NCBI GenBank assembly: GCA_025929595.1
Contig: JAICQA010000001.1
Span: 1-38,228 of the forward strand
Length of the DNA stretch: 38,228 nt
Direction: 5' to 3'
DNA from: Xanthobacteraceae bacterium
GTDB lineage: Bacteria > Pseudomonadota > Alphaproteobacteria > Rhizobiales > Xanthobacteraceae
Of this stretch, positions 21,350 to 30,271 are shown one piece after another (position 1 is the stretch's first letter; each line of letters opens with the position of its first letter). Under the pieces are notes generated by a model that saw nothing but the letters and a program-made list of their open reading frames with translations, ran no database searches and was not told the DNA's origin. Both the position numbers and the translations under genes were made by a program.

Positions 21350-22160
21350 TCTCCTGGGTCGCGGCCGGCGCATCGCGGAGACAGCCGATCGGTTGTCGCA
21401 CGCCTTTCAGCGGGAACTCGCCCGCGTGCTGCAGGACACCGAGCGCGCGTTGCAGCCGATTCTGCGTCGCGCCCTGGATGGCGATCGCACCGAGCAGGTC
21501 CGCGGCGCGCGTGGGCTGGCGCTCCGTCGCGAGTTGCGCGACGCCCTCGCGCGTGCTGGCTATGACCGCTTGGCGGATACCGCGACGTCACAGGCCGTGG
21601 CGCAGATGGCCGAGACGGTCCTCGCCACGCGCATCGGGCAAGGTGCCGTGCGGTTGGTGCAGCCGGACGCGCGGAAGTTGTTCGCGCTCATCGAGATTGG
21701 CCGGACGAATCTGCTGCAGGTCGGGGACGACACCGCCGCGGCGATCTGGCGCTCGACAACTTCCTGGGTGTTCTCGGCACGGTCGACGAATGACATTTTG
21801 GACGATCTCTTCGAGGCGATCGATGAGGACGTGGGCGCGTTGCACACGCTCTTCGATACGCAAGTGTCGATGTTCGGGCGACAGGTGGAAGCCCTCGCGA
21901 CCGCAGACTTGCCAGCCGATCAGCCGTTCCTCTACGTCGGCCCGAACGACAAGCGCAACCGGCCCTTCTGCCGTGAGCACGTCGGCCAGGTCTTGACGCG
22001 CGACCGGATCGAGGCGCTGGACAACGGGCAGTTGCCGAATCCGTTCGTCACCGGCGGCGGGTACAACTGCCGGCATTCATGGTTGGCGGTCGAGTCGCAG
22101 GAGCTGCGCGACATCGTCAACACGGGCGCGCGTGCGCCGGAATTTGCGGGGGTTGCGTAA
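21342..22160 (+). CDS. Head morphogenesis / minor capsid protein (Mu F-like)
   Basis: A 272-residue protein with a long helical N-terminus and the C-terminal block GPNDKRNRPFCREH...NPFVTGGGYNCRHSW, characteristic of Mu gpF/SPP1 gp7-like head proteins, with paired Cys/His residues that can bind zinc. Such proteins are minor head parts near the portal and are needed for DNA injection or head assembly. It overlaps both the portal and the following gene. Confidence 0.85.
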   Translation: MADLLGRGRRIAETADRLSHAFQRELARVLQDTERALQPILRRALDGDRTEQVRGARGLALRRELRDALARAGYDRLADTATSQAVAQMAETVLATRIGQGAVRLVQPDARKLFALIEIGRTNLLQVGDDTAAAIWRSTTSWVFSARSTNDILDDLFEAIDEDVGALHTLFDTQVSMFGRQVEALATADLPADQPFLYVGPNDKRNRPFCREHVGQVLTRDRIEALDNGQLPNPFVTGGGYNCRHSWLAVESQELRDIVNTGARAPEFAGVA

Positions 22161-22450
22161 TGGGCGTCACCGTCCGCAAGAACTTCTCGCTGAAGGCCGT
22201 GAAGCTCACCACACGCGCCGACATGGAAGCGATCGGTCGTCTCGCGCGCGAGCGGATCATCCGCCGCACGGTGATGGGCGTGGCTCCCGGTGGGGGTTCG
22301 TTCGCGCCGTACTCGGAGAGCTATCGAAAACAGAAGGCCGGCGAGTTGGGCTCGGCCTCCCCCGTGAACCTGCAGGTCAGTGGCGAAATGCTGCGCTCGA
22401 TCCAGGTGATCGCGGAAGACAAGAAGGTCACGTTGACCTTCAACGCCTAA
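22160..22450 (+). CDS. Virion morphogenesis protein, N-terminal part (gpG-like)
   Basis: A 96-residue product starting in a TAATG overlap. APGGGSFAPYSESYRKQKAG and SPVNLQVSGEMLRSIQV match the N-terminal two thirds of the Mu gpG-like virion-morphogenesis family. It ends abruptly after a beta strand (KKVTLTFNA), where family members usually continue. The missing end is encoded just downstream in another frame. The pair may be a natural split gene, a frameshift mutation or a programmed frameshift. Confidence 0.7.
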   Translation: MGVTVRKNFSLKAVKLTTRADMEAIGRLARERIIRRTVMGVAPGGGSFAPYSESYRKQKAGELGSASPVNLQVSGEMLRSIQVIAEDKKVTLTFNA

Positions 22451-22659
22451 TGGCGAAGAAGGGTCGGGCCAAGGGGCGCACGTTGATCGCGCGGTCCCGG
22501 GATGTCCGACCGGCAGAGAAGGCGCTGTTTCACAACGTGAGCGGCGCCGGGAAGGCACGAACCAAGCGCGAGTTCTTCGATCTGGATGCCAGCGACGTGC
22601 AGGCGATGACCGAGGAATTAGGGCGGCGGGTGACACGCAACCTGCAGACGCAGGGGTAA
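22450..22659 (+). CDS. Virion morphogenesis protein, C-terminal part in another frame
   Basis: A 69-residue ORF whose ATG overlaps the TAA of the preceding ORF (TAATG). It carries AEKALFHNVSGAGKARTKREFFDLDASD, the block that usually ends gpG-like proteins (a .A..H..G.....R.FF.L...D pattern). The two ORFs together make a normal-length family member. Termination-reinitiation at TAATG would give two chains. A single base change would fuse them, so the frame break is either recent or functional. Confidence 0.65.
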   Translation: MAKKGRAKGRTLIARSRDVRPAEKALFHNVSGAGKARTKREFFDLDASDVQAMTEELGRRVTRNLQTQG

Positions 22660-22673
22660 GGGAGCACGAACAC

Positions 22674-23411
22674 ATGGATCCGATCACGGTAGAAGTCGAC
22701 GAGAAGGGCAACATCGGGAAACTGCCCGAGCCGCTGCAGAAGTTTTTCGACACGCGCATCAATGATGCCGTGCGTCGCAAGGCCGAACAGCTCGAAGCGG
22801 AATTCAAGGGCAAGACCGTCGACCCCTCCGAGCGCGAGCGCATCAAGGCCGTCGAGGACGAGAACAGCCGTCTGAAGGAAGCCGAAGCGCGCGCGCAGAA
22901 GAACTACGAAGAAGCCGATCGCCTGAAGGAAGAACGCCACAAGAAATCGCTCGAAGAGCGTGACGGCGTGGTGACGGCCAAGGATCAAGAAATTGCGCGC
23001 CGGGATACCCGGCTGCGTTCGATGCTCGGGTCCGAGATCAAAGCGTCTGCCGTCGCCGCCGGCGCGCGCGAAGAATCTCTACCCGAACTCGTGAAGCTCC
23101 TCGGAGCGGATTTGGACCTCGACGCTGCGACGCTTGAGCCTTTCGTGAAGGGGACGGACGGAAAGCCCCTCGTCGACAAGGACAACAAGCCCGTATCGGT
23201 TGAGGGGTTCGTGAAGCAATACCTCGCTGATCACCCGCACCACATCGCCAAGCCGGGCGGACGCTCGGGCCGCGCGACAGGTGGGGCGACGATGCGAGGG
23301 GCATCCGCGGTGCCAGGCTCGAAAGAGGAAGCCTTGGCCGCGGCGGCAGACAACCCCAACGCGAGGAACGTCACGACCGCGATCGGTGCGATCCGGAAGA
23401 AGGCGTCCTAA
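22674..23411 (+). CDS. Capsid scaffolding protein
   Basis: A 245-residue protein just before the capsid gene. A long charged coiled coil spans about residues 30-125 (AVRRKAEQLEAEFKG, then many Glu/Lys/Arg heptads), followed by a DLDLDAATLEPFV part and a Gly/Arg/Ala-rich C-terminus. Composition and position are those of scaffolds that guide prohead assembly and then leave. GGTAAGGGAG precedes the ATG. Confidence 0.75.
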   Translation: MDPITVEVDEKGNIGKLPEPLQKFFDTRINDAVRRKAEQLEAEFKGKTVDPSERERIKAVEDENSRLKEAEARAQKNYEEADRLKEERHKKSLEERDGVVTAKDQEIARRDTRLRSMLGSEIKASAVAAGAREESLPELVKLLGADLDLDAATLEPFVKGTDGKPLVDKDNKPVSVEGFVKQYLADHPHHIAKPGGRSGRATGGATMRGASAVPGSKEEALAAAADNPNARNVTTAIGAIRKKAS

Positions 23412-23437
23412 CCGCGACGGACTGAGGAGCTACAGAC

Positions 23438-24580
23438 ATGGCCTTTACCGGGCTGGCATCGAACGAACGATTTACCGCGAATCAGGTCCGCGAGGACATT
23501 TCGCGCATCATGGCGACCCTCTCGCCGAAAGAGGCGCCGATCCTGGACTGGCTGGGTGATGCCGACGTCTTCGCGACGTCCACCAAGCACGAGTTCATGG
23601 AAGACCACATGTTGCCCAACTACATCGTGGCGTCGACCGCGATCAATTCGGCGACGGCGGCCACGGGCATCCAGGTCAACGGCCTCGGCTTGGCCCTGAC
23701 GGAAGGCACGATCCTCGAGAACGAAACCTCCGCGGAGTTGATGCAGGTCAGTTCCGTCGTGGGTGCCAACTCCGTGCTGGTCAACCGCAACTACGGCGGC
23801 GGCGGCATCGGCTCGCTCGTGGCGGGCGGGCAGCTCTACGTCCGGGCGATGGCCGGCGTCGAAGGCCAGGATCACAACGGTTCCTCGGTGCGCCGGCTCG
23901 GCGTGCGTCGATCGAACACCGTGGGGATGTTCTACATCCCGGTCGCGGCCTCTGGCACCGATCTGGCGATCAACCTCGCGGGCGGCGATTCGTACGACAA
24001 CGTCATCCGCAAGGGCCTGATCGACGCGCTGCATCAGTTGGAAAAGGAAGCCGTCCGCGGCGTCCTCAACAGCTCGAACTCGCTCGGCACCACGTCGGCG
24101 ACGCGCACGATGCAGGGCATTCGGACGCAGCTCACCACGATCAACTCGACAATCACCGCGAGCTCGTTCGCGACGTCGCCGCACACCTACATCGGCAACC
24201 TCTGGGAGCAGATTTACATGAACGGCGGCTCCCCGAACACCGAGACGTGGGCGATCATCGCCGGCTCGACGTGGTACCGCGACATTTCGAACCTGAACGA
24301 CACCAAGGTCCAGGACTCGAACGACAAAGAAGAGTTCAAGCGCGTGATTCGTCGCTACGTCGGCCCGCTGGGCTCGGCGGAAGTGCTGCTCTCGCGCGTG
24401 CTGCCGGCGACGGAACTGCTGCTCGTGCCGCGTGAGCGGCTGAAGGTGGTCCCGCTGCAGGGGCGCTCGTTCGTCTACGAAGACCTCGGCAAGACGGGCG
24501 ACAACGAGAAGGGCCAGATCGTCGGCGAATACAGCCTCGAGCTGTTCCATCAGAACGCGATGGCGCGGGCGCACACCTAG
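23438..24580 (+). CDS. Major capsid protein (DUF5309/SU10-like)
   Basis: A 380-residue protein after the scaffold with a strong GAGGAG site. FTANQVREDISRIMATLSPKE near the start, HEFMEDHMLPN, and the C-terminal ATELLLVPRERLKVVPLQGRSF with EYSLELFHQNAMARAH match the DUF5309 (SU10 capsid) family of HK97-fold shells. It forms the icosahedral head. It is followed by a hairpin that may limit downstream transcription, as expected for a gene needed in high copy. Confidence 0.8.
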   Translation: MAFTGLASNERFTANQVREDISRIMATLSPKEAPILDWLGDADVFATSTKHEFMEDHMLPNYIVASTAINSATAATGIQVNGLGLALTEGTILENETSAELMQVSSVVGANSVLVNRNYGGGGIGSLVAGGQLYVRAMAGVEGQDHNGSSVRRLGVRRSNTVGMFYIPVAASGTDLAINLAGGDSYDNVIRKGLIDALHQLEKEAVRGVLNSSNSLGTTSATRTMQGIRTQLTTINSTITASSFATSPHTYIGNLWEQIYMNGGSPNTETWAIIAGSTWYRDISNLNDTKVQDSNDKEEFKRVIRRYVGPLGSAEVLLSRVLPATELLLVPRERLKVVPLQGRSFVYEDLGKTGDNEKGQIVGEYSLELFHQNAMARAHT

Positions 24581-24593
24581 ACCGCATGACGGC

Positions 24594-24621
24594 GGGGCCT
24601 GGGCGATGGCTCAGGCTCCCC
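24594..24621 (+). terminator. Hairpin after the capsid gene
   Basis: GGGG-CCTG (24594-24601) pairs with CAGG-CCCC (24612-24621) around a ten-base loop with a two-base bulge. It starts 13 bases after the capsid stop. The downstream T content is weak, so it may be a partial terminator that lowers expression of the following genes relative to capsid. Confidence 0.45.
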
Positions 24622-24645
24622 CGTTCGTTTGGCTGAAAGGCACCG

Positions 24646-24810
24646 ATGAACGAGACGCTGCAGGACATTGCGAACTATCTCCGTGGGCACAAGATCGCCG
24701 CGCGATCCGATGATCCGCGCCAGTGGGCAACCTTTCTTGATCAGGTGATTCAGCCGCAACTCGAGGAACTCGCCAAGCTCAAAGGCGAGGGGAAGAAAGG
24801 CAAAGCGTGA
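24646..24810 (+). CDS. Small helical protein (54 aa)
   Basis: AAAGG lies five bases before the ATG, and the stop overlaps the next gene (GTGA). The sequence is helical and charged (WATFLDQVIQPQLEELAKL) with a Lys/Gly-rich end. It sits where some phages encode small capsid-associated proteins. No family recognised. Confidence 0.55.
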   Translation: MNETLQDIANYLRGHKIAARSDDPRQWATFLDQVIQPQLEELAKLKGEGKKGKA

Positions 24811-27800
24811 CGCTGACGTTCGGGTTCTACATCGATTCGGTGGCGTTTACGCCAGAAGTCATCGCGGGGACCGCGTCCCTGGGGGGCTCGGAGTCGGCCT
24901 GTCTCGGCTTGGCTCGGGCGCTCAAGGCACGCGGTCACACGGTGGTGATCTTCGCGACGCAGTTGCACGACGAAGCCCCGGCGATCGATCACGCCGGTGT
25001 GCAGTGGGCGCACGCCAATGAGATCGACGGCATGTCCCGCGTCGTGGATTGGGATGTGTTCGTGGCCTTGCGGATGCCGCACTGCTTCACACTGCCCATC
25101 CGCGCGAAATACCGGATCTTGTGGAATCAGGATCTGATGACCGGCGACGACGCCAAGAACATCACGATGGCGCTGTCCTGGGCCTACGACGCGGTCGCGT
25201 ACGTCTCGGCGTACCACCGAAAGCAATGGGAAGGCCAGATCCCGGAACTCGCGCCGATCGGCTGGGTGACGAAGAACGGCTTCGACCCGCAGCACGTCCC
25301 GAAGGATGCCGTCAAGGATCCGAACCGGATCATTCACATCACGCGGCCCGAGCGCGGCTTGCGGCCGATCTTGGCGATGTGGCCCGAACTCAAGCGCCGC
25401 TATCCGCAGGCGACGCTCTCGCTCTGCCGCTACAACTCGATGTATGACGCCCAAGGTTGGGCGAAGGTGTGCGCGTCCTACGACGACGCGGTCAAGGCCG
25501 TCAACGAGCAGGTCGGCGGTATCACCTATCTCGGCGAACTCGGCAAGGCCGATCTCTACCAGGCGATCGCGGAATCGGCGGTCATGTGGTACCCGGGCGT
25601 CGTGGACTTCGCGGAAACCTCCTGCATCGCGGCCATCGAGGCGCAAGCCTGTGGCACCCCGTTTGTCGGCTCATGGAAGGGCGCGCTGCCGGAAACCGTG
25701 CCGAGCGGACTCCTGATCGAAGGCGACGCCGATCGCGATCCGGAGTATGCCGAGGCCAGCATCTCAGCCGTCATCGAGCAACTCCAGGGCTGCGCAACAC
25801 AGTCATTTGCCTACCGATCGCGCGTGAAGCAGGGCCTCGCACACGTCAGCCCCGGCTACAGTTACGACACGATCGCTCAGGAGTGGGAAGCGCACCTCTT
25901 CGCGGAGTTCGATCGCCGCGTGGCCACGAAGGGCCGGCAGGTGCTCGAGCGGTTGCTGCACGAAGATGACCATGTCGCCGCTCAGGCAATGGCGCGACAG
26001 TTGATGGATCGCGAGATTCTGGCCGGCCGCTGGCCTGAAGGCGCGGACGTCGACCAGATGTCTCCGGAACATCGCGCGCTGTTCGAGACGTGGAATTTCT
26101 GCCAGCACGTCATCGACGGCAAGGAACACACCGCCGCCGACTACGCGGAATACGCGCTGGACCCGCTCGAAGAGATCAAGGTCAACGGCCGGATTCCTCA
26201 GGTGTCCGAACAGTTGCGCGGCGCGACCCACATCTTGGATCTCGCCTGCGGCAATGGCTCGATGGCGATCTCCATCGTCCAGGCCAACCCCGGCGCGCGG
26301 GTCCTCGGCATCGACTACGCCCAGCGGAACATCGACGCGGCTACGGAAGCGGCGCGCATCCTCGGCGTGTCCGACCGCTGCACCTTTGTCTGCGCGCCGG
26401 TCTATGACTTTGCGACGCACCAGATCGACCCGGGACTGGCTGCCATCGTGGCCGGCTTCCCCGCCTTCGATGGTGTGTTCATTGGGGAGTTTCTCGAGCA
26501 CATCGCGAATGTCGATGGCTTCCTGAACGCGCTACACCCCCTGGTCGCGCCCGGCGCCCGCGTCGTCTGCACGATGCCGTCGGGGCCCTACTGCGAACTG
26601 AACGCGCGGGATGTGCCCTACAAGCGGGGCCACGTGCACCACTTCCGGCCGCGCGACCTGCAGGCGCTGTTCGGCCAGCAAGCGAACGTCAGCACGTCGT
26701 ATCTCGAAGCCGGCCTCTCGATGCGCTGGAGCGTGCTGGGAACGTGGATTGTCGCCTACAACACGTCAGCGCAACCGATTGGTGCTCGACCCCTCACCGA
26801 GACGATCCGCACGGCTCGGCCGTTCTCGAAGCTGTCGGTCGGGATCATCGCCGGCGAAGCGACGGACCTGCGGCGCTGCCTGCAGTCCGTCTGGGGCATT
26901 ACCGACGAAATCGTGATCGGGGATACCGGCTGTAAACCAGCGGAATTGGCGCAGGTGCTCGCCGAGTTCCCGAAGACGCGCGCGATCCCGATCGGCCCGG
27001 TCGATCACCTCCGTGGCGGGTTCTCCGAGGCGCGCAACATGGTGCTCTCGGCCTGCACCGGGGAGTGGTTCTTCTGGATCGACACCGACGAGGTGCTGGT
27101 CCGGCCCGAGGCCCTGCACCGCTATCTCGAAGCGACGACGTTCCACGGCTACGCGGTCAAGCAGAACCATCTGATGCTCGACATGCCGAAGTCGTTCGAC
27201 ACGCCGGTCCGCATCTTCCGCCGCTCGGCGGCGATTCGCTTCTACGGGTGCATCCACGAACAGCCGCAGATGGGCGACTGCAATGGCGACATCGTGCCGT
27301 CGTTGCAGCTCGCGGACGCGGAAATTGCCCATGTGCTGGGCTATCTCACCGAGGACATCCGGCGCCGGAAGTGCCTGCAGCGGAACCTGCCACTGCTGGC
27401 GCGCGATCAGGACATCTTCCCCGATCGGCGACTCGGCAAGGTGCTGGTCATCCGCGACATGCTGAACCTCGCGCAGTGGGAAACCGAGGAAGCAGGCGGC
27501 CGGCTGACCGCGCGCGCGAAGGAGCGTCTCGGGACGGCCATTGCGCTGTTCGAAAAGCACTTCAGCGACCCGGCCGACAAGTACCACACGCTCGCCCGAC
27601 CGTTCTACGAGGCGGCGCTGAAGCACGTCGCGGGCTCGCTGGAGTGTGAGTTCTCCTTCGTCGCCCAGGTCAACGGCTTGAAGGGCCGGCCGAAGCCTGA
27701 GCGCGTCTGGGTCCGCACACAGGCCCAACTCGACGCCTTGCTGAAGCTCCGCGTCGAACAGTGGACCAAGCCGATGCAGCCGGCCGTGATCGACGTCGAG

Positions 27801-27848
27801 CCGATGGTCGCGCGCGTCGTTGACATGCCGGAAGGAGCGCCGGTCTAG
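24807..27848 (+). CDS. Trifunctional fusion: GT4 glycosyltransferase - SAM methyltransferase - GT2 glycosyltransferase (1013 aa)
   Basis: Three enzyme domains in one frame. Residues 1-about 365 form a GT-B glycosyltransferase: GGSESACLGLARALKARGH near the start and ETSCIAAIEAQACGTPFV, whose Glu270 and Glu278 give the GT4 E-x7-E motif. Residues about 460-655 are a class I methyltransferase with motif I LDLACGNGS (477-485) and a GEFLEHI block. Residues about 675-870 are a GT-A (GT2-like) transferase with SVGIIAGEATDLRRCLQSVW, a WIDTDEV metal site (DxD at 759-761) and an IHEQP segment. GTG start in a GTGA overlap. Its place between capsid and neck genes suggests it builds and methylates a glycan on virion proteins. 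Free sugar modification of host surface or DNA is an alternative. Confidence 0.88.
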   Translation: MTLTFGFYIDSVAFTPEVIAGTASLGGSESACLGLARALKARGHTVVIFATQLHDEAPAIDHAGVQWAHANEIDGMSRVVDWDVFVALRMPHCFTLPIRAKYRILWNQDLMTGDDAKNITMALSWAYDAVAYVSAYHRKQWEGQIPELAPIGWVTKNGFDPQHVPKDAVKDPNRIIHITRPERGLRPILAMWPELKRRYPQATLSLCRYNSMYDAQGWAKVCASYDDAVKAVNEQVGGITYLGELGKADLYQAIAESAVMWYPGVVDFAETSCIAAIEAQACGTPFVGSWKGALPETVPSGLLIEGDADRDPEYAEASISAVIEQLQGCATQSFAYRSRVKQGLAHVSPGYSYDTIAQEWEAHLFAEFDRRVATKGRQVLERLLHEDDHVAAQAMARQLMDREILAGRWPEGADVDQMSPEHRALFETWNFCQHVIDGKEHTAADYAEYALDPLEEIKVNGRIPQVSEQLRGATHILDLACGNGSMAISIVQANPGARVLGIDYAQRNIDAATEAARILGVSDRCTFVCAPVYDFATHQIDPGLAAIVAGFPAFDGVFIGEFLEHIANVDGFLNALHPLVAPGARVVCTMPSGPYCELNARDVPYKRGHVHHFRPRDLQALFGQQANVSTSYLEAGLSMRWSVLGTWIVAYNTSAQPIGARPLTETIRTARPFSKLSVGIIAGEATDLRRCLQSVWGITDEIVIGDTGCKPAELAQVLAEFPKTRAIPIGPVDHLRGGFSEARNMVLSACTGEWFFWIDTDEVLVRPEALHRYLEATTFHGYAVKQNHLMLDMPKSFDTPVRIFRRSAAIRFYGCIHEQPQMGDCNGDIVPSLQLADAEIAHVLGYLTEDIRRRKCLQRNLPLLARDQDIFPDRRLGKVLVIRDMLNLAQWETEEAGGRLTARAKERLGTAIALFEKHFSDPADKYHTLARPFYEAALKHVAGSLECEFSFVAQVNGLKGRPKPERVWVRTQAQLDALLKLRVEQWTKPMQPAVIDVEPMVARVVDMPEGAPV

Positions 27849-27850
27849 CC

Positions 27851-28708
27851 ATGTCCTGGCACCCCAACGACCTCGTCACCGACGCGGATCTCGTCGCCTA
27901 CGAGCGGACGGTCCTGACGCAGTTCGGCGCCATCGACTGGCAGGCCAAGCGGCAAAAGGCGCTCGAAGACTGGATCTTCCCGCTCTTGGCGTCGAGCGGC
28001 CTGGACCCGCAACGTTTGCGGACCCGCGCACAGCCGCAGGCGGCCTTCGGCTTCACGTCGACCTTCACCGATTACACCGACAAGGCGAAGACGACCACCG
28101 CCGATGACATTCCGCTCGCGTCGATCCTGACCGGCTCGTCGGATGCGTTCTATCTCGGCTCGACGGCACCGTTTCGCGGCGTGTCGATCCGGATGCTCGA
28201 CGCGGTGTCGACGGCGGCGCGCGTGTTGACGGTGGAGATTTGGCGCGATCGCTGGATGGGCGTCGCCGTCACCGATGGCACCGTCGCCACATCCGGGAAG
28301 CCGTTCAGTAAGGGCGGCGCGATCACCTGGTCGGTCCCGGAGGATTGGGTTGTGCGGCCGGTCAACAGTTCAGCCGCGCTCTACTTTGCCCGGCTACAGC
28401 TGGACGGCGCCCCGACCGGTGCCGCGATCGGGCAGGTCAGCGTGATTCGCCGATCGTGCCTGTGCGCCGCGGCGGCCATGCGGACGCTGGCCTACATCTT
28501 CCACGAAGCCCCGACGCAACAAGAGGGGCCCTGGGACAAGAAGGCGGAATGGTACGAGACAGAAGCGCAGCACGCCTGGGAACGCGTGCAGCCGCTGCTC
28601 GGCCGCGAATTTGATACCGAGACGGTCGACGACGTGATCGACGCGGAAGAAGCTGCACAAACCACCGAATCAGCCAACGGCGGCGGCTGGTCGATCGAAC
28701 GGTATTGA
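27851..28708 (+). CDS. Neck / head-tail connector protein, probable
   Basis: A 285-residue protein two bases after the fusion gene. The N-terminus (YERTVLTQFGAIDWQAKRQKALEDWIFP) and the C-terminal helices (CLCAAAAMRTLAYIFHE, KAEWYETEAQHAWERV) resemble gp6-type head completion proteins, with a beta-rich part between them that carries VEIWRDRW. The extra beta domain is unusual for a simple connector and could decorate the neck. Assignment rests mainly on position and the C-terminal helices. Confidence 0.55.
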   Translation: MSWHPNDLVTDADLVAYERTVLTQFGAIDWQAKRQKALEDWIFPLLASSGLDPQRLRTRAQPQAAFGFTSTFTDYTDKAKTTTADDIPLASILTGSSDAFYLGSTAPFRGVSIRMLDAVSTAARVLTVEIWRDRWMGVAVTDGTVATSGKPFSKGGAITWSVPEDWVVRPVNSSAALYFARLQLDGAPTGAAIGQVSVIRRSCLCAAAAMRTLAYIFHEAPTQQEGPWDKKAEWYETEAQHAWERVQPLLGREFDTETVDDVIDAEEAAQTTESANGGGWSIERY

Positions 28709-28709
28709 T

Positions 28710-29141
28710 GTGGCGACGACGCTCGATGCCATCGTCGATCGTGTGCGAAGCCTCTGCTGTAGCAGTCCGTTTGTCTTCAGCGAGGCGGTCAGTACCGAAG
28801 GCTTCACCTTGCAACCCACGGGTCGCGGCGACCAGGTGTTTCGAGTGAAGACACGGGGAGGGCCGGCGCGAGGCCAGATGGCCTACGTCGAAGAGCGCAC
28901 CGACACCGTGGAGATTGAAGTGCTCCGCGCGGTCAATGCGGACTACGACGGCGCGCGGCGGCGGTTACTGAAGGATGTCACCAGTTTGACAGCGGCCATC
29001 ATCCGCGACGGGCACGTGACGAGCGGCGGCGAGTACACGGTCCCGGATGGCGGGCGATCGCACGACGTGATCGGGCAGACAGGCGCGTCATTTCTGACGC
29101 TGCGGATGACGCTGCCGGTCAACTACGAACTGTCGGTTTAG
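28710..29141 (+). CDS. Tail terminator/completion-like protein
   Basis: A 143-residue protein starting with GTG overlapping the upstream region; an ATG two bases earlier is out of frame. An N-terminal helix (LDAIVDRVRSLC) and alternating strands ending FLTLRMTLPVNYELSV resemble the minor tail proteins that cap the tail tube next to the head. Position just before the tail tube supports this. Confidence 0.6.
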   Translation: MATTLDAIVDRVRSLCCSSPFVFSEAVSTEGFTLQPTGRGDQVFRVKTRGGPARGQMAYVEERTDTVEIEVLRAVNADYDGARRRLLKDVTSLTAAIIRDGHVTSGGEYTVPDGGRSHDVIGQTGASFLTLRMTLPVNYELSV

Positions 29142-29150
29142 GAGACGCAC

Positions 29151-30215
29151 ATGAGCGGGATTACGGGTCGCGAAACGCGGATCGGCTTCGCGAAGTTCGC
29201 CGCCAACAGCTGGGGGGTCGCCGCGTCCGTCACCAAGGGCGCGTACTTCCAGTCGGACGGCGGCCTGACCTATCAGCCGAACCGGGTCAACGATGAAGCC
29301 TTCGGGCAGTCGTTTCTCGGCGATGGCGACTTGGGGGATGTGAACGCCCCCGACATCACGTGGACCGGGCGCGATCGCTACGGCGATTACGGCTATGTCC
29401 TCGAAGGGCTGGCGATGGGTTCGCCCGCGGCGCCCACGATCTCCACGTCGGCGGCGGGTCAGACGACCAGCTGGCTGCACGTGATCGATCTCGCGCCGTC
29501 GATCGATGGCCTCGGTCTGACCGCGGCGATCGATAAGGTGCTGTTCGTCGACGAGCTGACCTCGGCCAAGGTCTACGGGTTCCAGTTGCAGCCCGGCGAC
29601 GGCGGCGTGATGGACAAGAGCTTCAAGATCATGGGCAGCAAGACGACCCCGATCTCGAGCATCAACACGCGCTCGACGGTGAACGGCGCCACGTTCCCGG
29701 CGCTGTCGGATCGTGTGTTCCGCAAGCACGGCATCTTTCGCATGAACCGCCAGAGCGCCGGCGGGCTCGGTGCCAGCGATGCCGTCGCGATCGAGTCGTT
29801 CTCGCACGCATTCGATCGGCCGCAGGATGCCCCGCACGTCTTTGGGCAGGACTTCGTCTATGAGCCGGCGGACAACGGCTTCCCCACCGTCAAGGTGATG
29901 GTGAGCTATCCGCGCATGAACAGCGTGTCAGCGAATTCGCTGTATCGGGCGCTGCTTGATGATCCGCAGTGGAAGGCGGACATCATCTTCAGCGGTTCCT
30001 ACATCAACTCAACGGACCAGCTCACGGAGAAATACGAGTATCCGGCTCTGGAGCTCGACGAGTGGAGCGCCCCGCTGACGGGCGCCAACCAGGTCAAACC
30101 GACGGCGACGTTTTCCGCGAAGCTCGCGGCGACCTCCCCGACCGGGATGGCCTTCGTGAACCCGTTCCGCCTCACGCGCATCATGGTCAATTCCTTGAGC
30201 GCGTTTGCGGTCTAG
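29151..30215 (+). CDS. Major tail (tube) protein
   Basis: A 354-residue beta-rich protein with a GGAG site. RETRIGFAKFAANSWGVAA at the start and the tandem two-domain build (a second half with SYPRMNSVSANSLYRALL and a closing TFSAKLAA strand) fit long siphovirus tube proteins. It lies before the chaperone frames and tape measure, the standard tube position. It is followed by a clear terminator. Confidence 0.72.
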   Translation: MSGITGRETRIGFAKFAANSWGVAASVTKGAYFQSDGGLTYQPNRVNDEAFGQSFLGDGDLGDVNAPDITWTGRDRYGDYGYVLEGLAMGSPAAPTISTSAAGQTTSWLHVIDLAPSIDGLGLTAAIDKVLFVDELTSAKVYGFQLQPGDGGVMDKSFKIMGSKTTPISSINTRSTVNGATFPALSDRVFRKHGIFRMNRQSAGGLGASDAVAIESFSHAFDRPQDAPHVFGQDFVYEPADNGFPTVKVMVSYPRMNSVSANSLYRALLDDPQWKADIIFSGSYINSTDQLTEKYEYPALELDEWSAPLTGANQVKPTATFSAKLAATSPTGMAFVNPFRLTRIMVNSLSAFAV

Positions 30216-30225
30216 CGATCGATGG

Positions 30226-30255
30226 GCGGTGCGACTCCCCGCACCGCTCCGTTTT
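30226..30255 (+). terminator. Rho-independent terminator after the tail-tube gene
   Basis: A perfect stem GCGGTGC (30226-30232) / GCACCGC (30241-30247) around gactcccc, extendable by a G-T and a G-C pair, is followed by TCCGTTTT. It starts about 10 bases after the tube stop. It would give more tube message than downstream tape-measure message. Confidence 0.75.
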
Positions 30256-30271
30256 GAAGGGATAGCACGGT

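Noticed and set aside
23408..24574. Long leftward ORF (388 codons) opposite the capsid gene
   Set aside because: Arg/Asp/Val-rich antisense frame with no domain; the sense frame encodes the capsid.
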